Below, one piece after another: positions 40,349 to 48,454 of a stretch of DNA of 64,000 bases. This DNA comes from Marinobacter sp. THAF197a (lineage in GTDB: Bacteria; Pseudomonadota; Gammaproteobacteria; Pseudomonadales; Oleiphilaceae). The notes beneath the pieces were generated by a model. The model was not told the origin of the DNA, searched no databases, and saw only the letters and a list, made by a program, of their open reading frames with translations. Within the stretch, counting starts at the first letter, position 1. Every line of letters starts with the position of its first letter. A program made the translations under genes and the position numbers. The stretch covers positions 2,418,001-2,482,000 of the forward strand of contig NZ_CP045324.1 of assembly GCF_009363275.1 (NCBI RefSeq), in the 5' to 3' direction.

Positions 40349-43201
40349 ATGGAAAAAACCTACCAGCCAGAAAACATCGAGCGCCAGTGGTACGAAAACT
40401 GGGAATCCAAAGGCTATTTCCGCCCCAGCGGCGAAGGCGACTCCTACAGCATCGCCATCCCGCCACCCAACGTGACCGGCAGCCTGCACATGGGCCATGC
40501 GTTCCAGCACACCATCATGGACACCCTCACCCGCTTCAAACGCATGCAGGGCCGTAACGCACTGTGGACCGTCGGCACCGACCACGCCGGCATCGCCACC
40601 CAGATGGTCGTCGAGCGCAAACTGGCCGCAGAAGAAGACAAAACCCGCCACGACCTGGGCCGGGAAGAATTCATCAAGCGCATCTGGGACTGGAAAGAAC
40701 ACTCCGGCGGCACCATCACCCGCCAGATCCGCCGCCTCGGCAACTCCGTCGACTGGGACAACGAACGCTTCACCATGGACGACGGCTTCTACAAAGCCGT
40801 GCAGGAAGTGTTTATCCGCCTGTACGACGAAGGCCTGGTGTACCGCGGCAAACGGCTGGTGAATTGGGACCCGAAACTGCACACCGCCATCTCCGACCTT
40901 GAAGTAGAGAACAAGGAAGAAAAAGGCTACTTCTGGCACCTGCGCTACCCACTGGCGGATGGCCAGAAAACCCAGGACGGCAAAGACTACGTGATCGTGG
41001 CCACCACGCGCCCAGAAACCATGCTGGGCGACACCGCCGTGGCCGTCCACCCGGACGACGAACGCTACCAGCACCTGATCGGCCAGCACGTACTGTTGCC
41101 GCTGGTAAACCGCCGCATCCCCATCGTGGCCGACCACCACGCGGACCCGGAAAAAGGCTCCGGCTGCGTGAAGATCACCCCGGCCCACGACTTCAACGAC
41201 TACGCCGTAGGCAAGCGCAACAACCTGCCAATGATCAACGTCCTGACCCAGGATGCCAACATCCGCGATGTGGCCGAAGTCTTCAATGCCGACGGCACCG
41301 AGAATTCCGAAATCAACAGCGCCCTGCCGGCCGCCTACGCCGGCCTCAGCCGGGAAGCGGCCCGCAAGCAGATTGTCGCCGACATGGAACTGGCGGGCCT
41401 GGTCGAGAAGATCGAAGACCACGTACTGAGCGTGCCCCGCGGCGATCGCTCCGGCCTGATCATTGAACCGATGCTGACCGACCAGTGGTTTGCCGATGCC
41501 AAGACCCTGGCCAAACCGGCTATTGAAGCGGTGGAAGATGGCCGCATCCAGTTCGTGCCCAAACAGTACGAAAACATGTACTTCGCCTGGATGCGCGACA
41601 TCCAGGACTGGTGTATCTCCCGTCAGCTCTGGTGGGGCCACCGGATTCCGGCCTGGTATGACGCCGACGGCAATATTTACGTAGGCCGGAGCGAGGCTGA
41701 GGTGCGCAGCAAGCACCAGCTTTCGGACACACTGGAACTCAAGCAGGACGACGATGTACTCGACACCTGGTTTAGCTCCGCCCTGTGGACTTTCGGCACC
41801 CTGGGCTGGCCGGAAATCACCGAACGCCTGAAAACCTTCCACCCCACCGACGTGCTGGTGACCGGTTTCGACATCATCTTCTTCTGGGTTGCCCGGATGA
41901 TCATGATGACCATGCACTTCATGAAGAACGAAGACGGCACCCCACAGGTACCCTTTAAAACCGTTTACGTGACCGGCCTGATCCGGGACGAGCACGGCGA
42001 CAAGATGTCCAAGTCCAAGGGCAACGTGATCGACCCGCTGGATATGATCGACGGCATTAGCCTGCCGGATCTGCTGGAAAAACGTACCGGCAACCTGATG
42101 CAGCCGAAGCTGGCCGAGAAAATCGGCAAGCGCACCGAGAAAGAATTCCCGGAAGGTATCGCGGCCCATGGCACCGACGCCCTGCGCTTTACCCTGGCGG
42201 CCATGGCCACCACCGGCCGAGACATCAACTGGGACATGAAGCGCCTGGAAGGCTACCGCAACTTCTGTAACAAACTGTGGAACGCTGCCCGCTACGTACT
42301 GATGAACACCGAAGGCGAAGACTGCGGCGTGAACGACGAGCCGGTGGAGCTGTCCCTGGCCGACCGCTGGATCATCAGCCAGCTGCAGCACTGCGAGCAG
42401 GAAGTGATCCGCCACCTGGACCAGTACCGCTTCGACCTGGCCGCCTACGCCCTGTACGAGTTCATCTGGAACGAATACTGTGACTGGTACCTGGAACTGT
42501 CCAAGCCGGCCCTGAGCGACGACAACGCCAGTGCCGAGGCCAAGCGCGGCACCCGCCGCACCCTGGTTCGCGTGCTGGAAGCTGTACTTCGCCTGGCACA
42601 CCCGATGATGCCGTTCATCACCGAGGAAATCTGGCAGCGCATTGCCCCGCTGACCGGCAAACAGGGCGACAGCATCATGCTGCAGCCGTACCCGCAGCCG
42701 GATACCAGCAAGCAGGATGCCGCCGTGGCCGCCGATATCGAATGGCTCAAGGGCGTGATCGTGGCCGTACGCAACATCCGTGGCGAGATGAACATCTCCC
42801 CGGCCAAACAGGTTCCGGTGCTGCTGAAAGGCGGCAATGCTGATGATGAACGCCGCCTGAACGACAACCGCCAATTCCTGATGTCCCTGGCCAAGCTGGA
42901 GAAACTGGAATGGTTTGAAGGCGACAAGGCCCCCATGAGCGCCACCCAGCTGGTGGGCGAAATGGAAGTGCTGGTGCCCATGGCCGGCCTGATTGACAAG
43001 GATGCCGAACTCAAGCGCCTGGACAAGGAACTGGAACGCCTGAACAAGGAAATCGGCCGCCTGGAAGGCAAGCTGAATAACGAGAAGTTTACCGCCAAGG
43101 CCCCGGCTGAAGTGGTCGAGAAAGAGCAGGAGAAGCTGAAGGATGCGCAAGGCAGCCTGCAACGGCTCAGCGCACAACGGGCTGAAATCGAGGCCATGTA
43201 A
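40349..43201 (+). CDS. valS: Valyl-tRNA synthetase
   Basis: 950 aa from ATG 40349 (MEKTYQPENIERQWY). Class I motifs: H47-M-G-H50 after PPPNVTGSL, and K552-M-S-K-S556. The CP1 editing domain lies between; the anticodon-binding domain follows, and the last about 65 residues (LIDKDAELKRLDKELERLNKEIGRLEGKL) are a coiled coil. Charges tRNA-Val and hydrolyses Thr-tRNA-Val. Follows holC as in many gammaproteobacteria. Confidence 0.97.
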   Translation: MEKTYQPENIERQWYENWESKGYFRPSGEGDSYSIAIPPPNVTGSLHMGHAFQHTIMDTLTRFKRMQGRNALWTVGTDHAGIATQMVVERKLAAEEDKTRHDLGREEFIKRIWDWKEHSGGTITRQIRRLGNSVDWDNERFTMDDGFYKAVQEVFIRLYDEGLVYRGKRLVNWDPKLHTAISDLEVENKEEKGYFWHLRYPLADGQKTQDGKDYVIVATTRPETMLGDTAVAVHPDDERYQHLIGQHVLLPLVNRRIPIVADHHADPEKGSGCVKITPAHDFNDYAVGKRNNLPMINVLTQDANIRDVAEVFNADGTENSEINSALPAAYAGLSREAARKQIVADMELAGLVEKIEDHVLSVPRGDRSGLIIEPMLTDQWFADAKTLAKPAIEAVEDGRIQFVPKQYENMYFAWMRDIQDWCISRQLWWGHRIPAWYDADGNIYVGRSEAEVRSKHQLSDTLELKQDDDVLDTWFSSALWTFGTLGWPEITERLKTFHPTDVLVTGFDIIFFWVARMIMMTMHFMKNEDGTPQVPFKTVYVTGLIRDEHGDKMSKSKGNVIDPLDMIDGISLPDLLEKRTGNLMQPKLAEKIGKRTEKEFPEGIAAHGTDALRFTLAAMATTGRDINWDMKRLEGYRNFCNKLWNAARYVLMNTEGEDCGVNDEPVELSLADRWIISQLQHCEQEVIRHLDQYRFDLAAYALYEFIWNEYCDWYLELSKPALSDDNASAEAKRGTRRTLVRVLEAVLRLAHPMMPFITEEIWQRIAPLTGKQGDSIMLQPYPQPDTSKQDAAVAADIEWLKGVIVAVRNIRGEMNISPAKQVPVLLKGGNADDERRLNDNRQFLMSLAKLEKLEWFEGDKAPMSATQLVGEMEVLVPMAGLIDKDAELKRLDKELERLNKEIGRLEGKLNNEKFTAKAPAEVVEKEQEKLKDAQGSLQRLSAQRAEIEAM

Positions 43202-43205
43202 GGCC

Positions 43206-44090
43206 ATGATTGCCATCCTCGGCGCCGGCTCTCTGGGCCGGCTCTGGGCCGCAACGCTACCTGCCGGGCAGGTAGCGTTTGTGCCCCGCCCGGGCCAGGC
43301 GCCCGAACCCGCCCGCTACCGTTTTCAACCCCTCGTAGGCGAATCCTTCAGCGTCACTGTTCCCTGGCTGCAGCGCGGTCAGTCACCTGAATTGTTGTTG
43401 GTGACCACCAAAGCCGGCGATACCCTCGAAGCCCTCAAAGCTGCCCTGCCCTCTATTGCCAGTTCGACACCCATTGTGTTGTTCCAGAACGGCCTGGGCA
43501 GCCAACAGCAGGTTGCCGCAACCTGGCCGCAACGCCCGGTGCTGGCAGCCTCCACCACCGAAGGCGCCAACCGGCCCGAGCAAGGCCTGACCGTTCACGC
43601 GGGCTGCGGCGCTACCTGGGTAGGTGCTTTAAACCCTACCGGGCAACCCCTGGTGAACCGGGTTGCGCAGCAGCTTGCCGAGAGCCGCCTTGAGGTTCAC
43701 CCTGAACAGGACATACTTGGCCGACTCTGGCAGAAACTGGTAATCAATGCCGGCATCAACGCCTTTACCGCCGTACTGGATTGCCCCAACGGCGAGATAC
43801 TGGAGCGACCGTTTTACCAACGGTGGATTACCCCCTTGTGCAGGGAAATCAGCCACCTGCTGGCTGCCGTCGGGCAACCGGAACACACGCCGGAAGCCCT
43901 GCGCGAAAGCATTGAGGCGGTCGCCCGCAGAACCGCCACCAACACCTCCTCCATGCGCGCGGATGTGCTGGCAGGTCGCCCCACGGAAATCGACTTCATC
44001 AACGGTTACCTGGCCAGGCTTGGCCAACTGCACGGCATTGCAACACCGGTGAACCAAATGCTCACCGAACGGGTACAACAACTGAACTGA
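43206..44090 (+). CDS. panE: 2-dehydropantoate 2-reductase (ketopantoate reductase family)
   Basis: 294 aa from ATG 43206, just 4 bases after the valS stop. N-terminal Rossmann GAGSLG, then LLVTTKAGDTLEALKAALPSIASSTPIVLFQNGLGSQQQVA (about 61-101). KLVINAGINAFTAVLDCPNGEIL (about 178-200) holds the catalytic Lys/Asn. LAGRPTEIDFINGYLARLGQLHGIATPVNQML is the C-terminal helical signature. Makes pantoate with NADPH in vitamin B5 synthesis; some family members have other oxo-acid substrates. Confidence 0.9.
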   Translation: MIAILGAGSLGRLWAATLPAGQVAFVPRPGQAPEPARYRFQPLVGESFSVTVPWLQRGQSPELLLVTTKAGDTLEALKAALPSIASSTPIVLFQNGLGSQQQVAATWPQRPVLAASTTEGANRPEQGLTVHAGCGATWVGALNPTGQPLVNRVAQQLAESRLEVHPEQDILGRLWQKLVINAGINAFTAVLDCPNGEILERPFYQRWITPLCREISHLLAAVGQPEHTPEALRESIEAVARRTATNTSSMRADVLAGRPTEIDFINGYLARLGQLHGIATPVNQMLTERVQQLN

Positions 44091-44113
44091 TCACTTATTC
44101 AGGGAGCAAACAC

Positions 44114-44671
44114 ATGGGCAACCGCCTGTCGAAAATCTACACTCGCACCGGTGACGACGGCTCTACCGGGCTGGCCGATGGCAACCGCATCGCCAAGAAT
44201 GCCCAGCGCGTGGAAGCCATGGGCATGGCGGATGAACTCAACTGCCACATCGGAGTGTTGATTGAAACGCTACCAGCCGGTGACGGCCTGATCGAGACGT
44301 TCCGGCGGATTCAGCACCACCTGTTTGATCTTGGCGGCGAGTTCGCAATTCCTGGCAGCAAGGTCATCAGCGACGACCACATTGATTGGCTGGAACAGAC
44401 CCTGGATGAGCATAATGCCGACTTGCCGCCATTGAAGAACTTCATTCTGCCCGGAGGTTGCCCTGCCGCCGCACAATGCCATCTGGCCCGGGCCGTTTGC
44501 CGTCGCGCAGAGCGCGTGGTGGTAGCGCTGGGCCACGAAGATTCCATCAATACTGCGTCCCGCCACTATCTGAACCGGCTGTCTGACCTGCTGTTTGTCA
44601 TTGCCCGCGTGCTGGCCCGCCGGGATGGCAGCCAGGAAATTCTCTGGGAACAAAAAAAATCCGGCCTCTGA
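44114..44671 (+). CDS. Cob(I)yrinate a,c-diamide adenosyltransferase (PduO type)
   Basis: 185 aa from ATG 44114. KIYTRTGDDGSTGLADGNRIAKNAQRVEAMGMADELNCHIG (residues 6-46) is the PduO N-terminal ATP-binding loop; LPGGCPAAAQCHLARAVCRRAERVVVAL is the substrate-site helix. It transfers the adenosyl group of ATP to cob(I)alamin. E. coli-type BtuR is a different family. Operon-like with panE. Confidence 0.93.
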   Translation: MGNRLSKIYTRTGDDGSTGLADGNRIAKNAQRVEAMGMADELNCHIGVLIETLPAGDGLIETFRRIQHHLFDLGGEFAIPGSKVISDDHIDWLEQTLDEHNADLPPLKNFILPGGCPAAAQCHLARAVCRRAERVVVALGHEDSINTASRHYLNRLSDLLFVIARVLARRDGSQEILWEQKKSGL

Positions 44672-44689
44672 GGGCCGGATTTTTCTGAT
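44651..44689 (+). terminator. Rho-independent terminator after the adenosyltransferase gene
   Basis: AAAATCCGGCC-TCTGA-GGGCCGGATTTTT overlapping the end of the gene; it also reads as a terminator for the convergent chemoreceptor gene. Confidence 0.9.
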
Positions 44690-44703
44690 CAAAGGCACCT
44701 GCC

Positions 44704-46734
44704 TTATACCTTGAACGCCTCTACCAGCCGCTGAAGCGATGCCGTCAACTCAGACATCTGGCGGGACGACGCAAGCGTCTCCTCGGCGTTGGAAGCGGTG
44801 CTCTGCCCCAACTCGCCGATACGCTCCACGTTGGCGTTGACGTTCTTGGCCACCGCAGACTGCTCTTCTGCAGCCTGGGCAATCTGGTGGCTCATATCCA
44901 CAATCTCAGAGATGCCCGAAGCAATGCGGTCCAGCGCTTCTGTCACCTCACCGGATTTCTGAACCGTTTGCTCCGTGGCATCGTGGCTGGAGGTCATGGC
45001 CGAGACCGCTTCCTTAACGCCACCCTGCAGGCGGGAGATCATGCCTTCAATCTCTTCGGTCGATTTGTGGGTGCGCTGAGACAGTGAGCGCACCTCATCA
45101 GCCACCACCGCAAAACCGCGCCCCTGTTCACCGGCCCGGGCCGCTTCAATGGCAGCGTTCAGCGCTAACAGGTTGGTCTGCTCGGCGATGGCCTTGATCT
45201 CCACCAACACCTGGCTGATGTTGTCGCTGTCTGAACTGACCCGATTGATTACCTCTACCGCACCGGCGATTTCTGCCGCAAGACGGTTAATGGTTTGCAC
45301 GGTAGCCGCCACAACCTGTCGGCCCGTCTCGGTATCACGCTCTGCACTACCGGCGCTGTCCGCTACCCGGTGGGCACTTTCAGTCACCTCGTTGACCGCC
45401 TCCACCATCTGCCCCATGGCTTCGTTGATCTGGCCGGTCTCTTCCATCTGGCGGGCCACCGCTTCACTGTTGGCTGCGGCAGTCTCGTTAACCCTCACCG
45501 CCTGACTGTCAACATCATTCGTGGTCCCGCTGACAGAGCGGATCAGTTCGGCAATCCGGTCTGTCATGTTATTGAATTCGGTGGTCAGCTCGCCCAGCTC
45601 ATCACGATTGTTCAGCTGGATGTGCGCCGTCATGTCACCAGCGGCGACGCTGCGAGCCGCCTCACTGAACCGGTTGATGGCGGTTCTCACTGACATAAAG
45701 AAGCCAACGTATAGGTACACCACCAGAAGCATCACGCCGATCAGGGCACCTACAATCAACCTGCGCTGACCGGTCTCCCGCTGCAGGCGCTGTTCAAGGT
45801 TGCCGGAAACCACATTGAAAATGCTGTCATTGAGTGAATCGTAGTAGTCCAGCTGGTTGGAGACGGTGGCATCAAATTCCTGCCAGGGCTGCTCCAGGCG
45901 CATCGGGGTGATGATGTTCAGGTCCAGCTGCTCGCGCAGCGCCATCAGGCTTTCATCAACCCGCGTCACAGTGCCACCGGCTCTGCCTGACAGCTTGGGC
46001 GAGGTCTCAACCGCAACCGACAAGGCAGGCGACAGCAGGGAACTGCGGTTGGTCAGCTGGTCATAGATTTCATTCAGAATTTCACTCAGGTTATAACCCA
46101 CCTGGCCATCCACCAGGGCAAAGATACCGTAAGATCGGGCCCTTCCAACAACCGTCCTCGCCTCAGGCAGCGCATTGCGCACCAGCCCAAGCAACAACAG
46201 ATTCTCCCGGGAGGCATCCTGTCCCAGCCCCGAAATTTCAATAGTCGCCGGCAACAGCGCCAGCACCTTCTGGACAAACTCGTGGTAGTACTTGAACTGA
46301 GGGTCGATGTTGCCCTGGTAATTGTCATCCTGCTTCAGTTGTTCCCACTCCGCCTGCAGGGCCAGAACCTGATCCTTCCAGGAGCCAGAGGAATCGAACG
46401 AGCGGTTGTCCCCCACAAGGTCGGAAAACAGGCCATCAATCTGCTCCGCCGCCGCACCCGCCTTGCCCAGGAGTTCGTCTTCATCCTTCAGGACACCCGG
46501 TGCCTGATAGTCACGATAAGCCATAGACGCAGACAATAGCTGGTCTACCTTGCGAAGATCGGCAAGACCCTCGATACCGCGGGTCATGGTTTGAACGGAT
46601 TGATTGAGGCTGGAAATAACCAACCACGACAGGACAATGATTGGGCCCAGGAACAAGATGCTGATTAGGCTGAACTTGTAGACCATGGGCAGCCGATTCA
46701 TCAGGCTAACAGCTGGATTGATCAAATATTTCAC
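44704..46734 (-). CDS. Methyl-accepting chemotaxis protein
   Basis: 676 aa from ATG 46734. TM1 at about 21-41, a periplasmic helical sensor of about 290 residues, TM2 at about 328-350 (RLIVGALIGVMLLVVYLYVGFF), HAMP to about 405, then the MA signalling domain. Its hairpin tip is 'E-Q-T-N-L-L-A-L-N-A-A-I-E-A-A-R-A-G-E-Q-G-R-G-F-A-V-V-A-D-E-V' near 520-550. The long all-helical sensor with 'DLRKVDQLLSASMAYRDYQ' suggests a double four-helix or NIT-like input of unknown ligand. No che genes are near. Confidence 0.94.
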   Translation of the reverse strand: MKYLINPAVSLMNRLPMVYKFSLISILFLGPIIVLSWLVISSLNQSVQTMTRGIEGLADLRKVDQLLSASMAYRDYQAPGVLKDEDELLGKAGAAAEQIDGLFSDLVGDNRSFDSSGSWKDQVLALQAEWEQLKQDDNYQGNIDPQFKYYHEFVQKVLALLPATIEISGLGQDASRENLLLLGLVRNALPEARTVVGRARSYGIFALVDGQVGYNLSEILNEIYDQLTNRSSLLSPALSVAVETSPKLSGRAGGTVTRVDESLMALREQLDLNIITPMRLEQPWQEFDATVSNQLDYYDSLNDSIFNVVSGNLEQRLQRETGQRRLIVGALIGVMLLVVYLYVGFFMSVRTAINRFSEAARSVAAGDMTAHIQLNNRDELGELTTEFNNMTDRIAELIRSVSGTTNDVDSQAVRVNETAAANSEAVARQMEETGQINEAMGQMVEAVNEVTESAHRVADSAGSAERDTETGRQVVAATVQTINRLAAEIAGAVEVINRVSSDSDNISQVLVEIKAIAEQTNLLALNAAIEAARAGEQGRGFAVVADEVRSLSQRTHKSTEEIEGMISRLQGGVKEAVSAMTSSHDATEQTVQKSGEVTEALDRIASGISEIVDMSHQIAQAAEEQSAVAKNVNANVERIGELGQSTASNAEETLASSRQMSELTASLQRLVEAFKV

Positions 46735-46849
46735 GGTGCCCTCTCGCTGATTCTAATAACTGAATCTTTATTCTTTGTTTGATTATCGCCCAAGGTCGGA
46801 AAAACTTAATCACCTTTAAGTGTTATTCTGTAATGTTTTATGACACTCC

Positions 46850-47737
46850 TCAGACCACCCCGGCAATGACCAGCAATGCGGCAACGCAGATCCACACCAG
46901 CATGCTTCGGTTCAACAATCCCCGTATGGCCGCCAGGCTACGCCCGCCAAAACTTGTCCACTCGTCCGGGTGCAACCGCGCGAACTGGGCGGGATCAAGC
47001 GCATAACCGGTTAACGACCCGTTTGCGGAAATCATGAGGACTTCCGAGGTTTTTCTTCCAAAACCGGGCAGGACTTTCTTCGCTTCCCTCGACCAGCCCG
47101 CGAGATCACCGGCCAGCCCCAGCGTGCAGGACAGCAGGCGTGCAGGAATCCAGCTGGCCAGATTAGCCAGGGTGCGGAATCGGGCGCGGGCCGCTTGCTG
47201 CGGCCATTGCTCAGACAACGCCACCAGGCCACGGGCAACCAGGGCTGCACCTATTCCACCCACCACATACCAGAAAACCACCAGGAAGAACCGCTCGAAA
47301 ACCCCGATCACCAGAGCCTTGGATAACGACAGATGCATGGCCTCTGGTGACAGCGCAGCGCCCCGCTCTTCCGGTGGCAACCGGTTCTGGATATGTCGCC
47401 AGGCAGCCTGCATGTCGCCCCGGCTCCAGGCTTCCGAATAGTCACGTAACTGGTGCCGCCAACCCGGCGCTCCCATCAGCAACACTAGCACGATCAGCTC
47501 CAGCGGATAGGCCGCCAGCCTGAACCCATACCATTCCAGCAGACACACAACGCCCACCAACGCCAGGCCGGGCAGCAGAACCCAGATCAGCCCGGAGGTA
47601 ATGGCATCCTCCTTACCGGCCTGGATTTTCGCGCCCCGGTGAAACCAGACACGCCAAAGCACGTCGCCATCAAGCCGGTTCCGGCTATCCAGCTGACGCC
47701 GAATAAGGTAGGCCAAAAGAAACACGACAAACACCAT
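46850..47737 (-). CDS. ampE: AmpE-like inner-membrane protein
   Basis: 295 aa from ATG 47737, directly after the ampD stop (TGA-ATG). Membrane segments about 1-12, 49-66, 72-88, 140-170 and the last 20 residues. GWRHQLRDYSEAWSRGDMQAAWRHI and ALVIGVFERFFLVVFWYVVGGIGAALVARGLVAL fit the AmpE/CobD-like family. AmpE has been linked to beta-lactamase induction with AmpD but its activity is unsettled. Confidence 0.9.
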   Translation of the reverse strand: MVFVVFLLAYLIRRQLDSRNRLDGDVLWRVWFHRGAKIQAGKEDAITSGLIWVLLPGLALVGVVCLLEWYGFRLAAYPLELIVLVLLMGAPGWRHQLRDYSEAWSRGDMQAAWRHIQNRLPPEERGAALSPEAMHLSLSKALVIGVFERFFLVVFWYVVGGIGAALVARGLVALSEQWPQQAARARFRTLANLASWIPARLLSCTLGLAGDLAGWSREAKKVLPGFGRKTSEVLMISANGSLTGYALDPAQFARLHPDEWTSFGGRSLAAIRGLLNRSMLVWICVAALLVIAGVV

Positions 47738-48364
47738 TCAGGCGATCTCCTCATGGGCCAACAGCTGCGAAAAATACCGCCAGTCGAACGCTGGACCAGG
47801 GTCAGTCTTCCGGCCAGGCGCAATATCGCTGTGGCCGGTAATGCGCTCGGCGCTGATTTTGGGCCAGGCCATCATGGTCAACCGCGCCAAGTCTGCGAGT
47901 GTCCGGTACTGTTCGGGCGTATAGGGAATATCGTCTGCCCCCTCCAGTTCGATACCGATAGAGAAATCGTTGCACTCTTCCTGGCCGTCGAAACAGGACC
48001 GGCCGGCATGCCACGCCCGGTCCAAACAACTGACAAACTGCACAACGGAACCATCACGACGTACCAGGGCATGAGCGGAGACCTGCATGGCGGCGATGGT
48101 TTCAAAATAGGGATGGGCGGCTGGGTCAAGCCGGTTACAGAAAAAGTCTTCAATCTCCGTTCCCCCGAATTGCCCGGGAGGCAGGCTGATGTTGTGAACC
48201 ACCAGCAGGGAAATGGCAGAGCCCTCTGGCCTTGCGCCAAAATTCGGCGAGGGCACCCATCGGCTGCCAGGGTAACGGCCGGTCAGCCTTAACTGTTCAG
48301 CCTGGCTGGAGAGGGAGTCGTTGTTATGCTTGCAGTCTTGATTGAAAGGGTCAGAGATTGGCAA
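47738..48364 (-). CDS. ampD: N-acetylmuramoyl-L-alanine amidase AmpD
   Basis: 208 aa if it starts at TTG 48364, with no clear ribosome site; the true start may lie up to 25 codons inside, since the homologous part begins at VPSPNFGARPEG. Zinc amidase-2 residues are H57 (LVVHNISLPPG), E139 (GIELEG), H178 (GHSDIAPGRK) and D188. It cleaves anhydro-muropeptides in the cytoplasm and thereby limits AmpR-driven ampC expression. ampE follows. Confidence 0.93.
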   Translation of the reverse strand: MPISDPFNQDCKHNNDSLSSQAEQLRLTGRYPGSRWVPSPNFGARPEGSAISLLVVHNISLPPGQFGGTEIEDFFCNRLDPAAHPYFETIAAMQVSAHALVRRDGSVVQFVSCLDRAWHAGRSCFDGQEECNDFSIGIELEGADDIPYTPEQYRTLADLARLTMMAWPKISAERITGHSDIAPGRKTDPGPAFDWRYFSQLLAHEEIA

Positions 48365-48370
48365 GGCGTA

Positions 48371-48422
48371 TCCACTGTCGCTTTATGATGTTCAATCGAT
48401 TGAATCACAAAGCGACGGTGGA
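48371..48422. repeat. 52-bp near-perfect palindrome upstream of ampD
   Basis: Arms TCCACTGTCGCTTTATGAT and ATCACAAAGCGACGGTGGA differ from complementarity at two positions, and the centre is TTCAATCGATTGAA. The whole forms one long inverted repeat with a two-base bulge. It has no T-run, so it is not an ordinary terminator. Confidence 0.8.
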
Positions 48423-48454
48423 TGCTATGGATGGAACGGTGCGGATTCGCGCCT

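Noticed and set aside
40334..43216. 960-aa open frame on the minus strand over valS
   Set aside because: It mirrors valS codon for codon; a GC-rich shadow with no homology.
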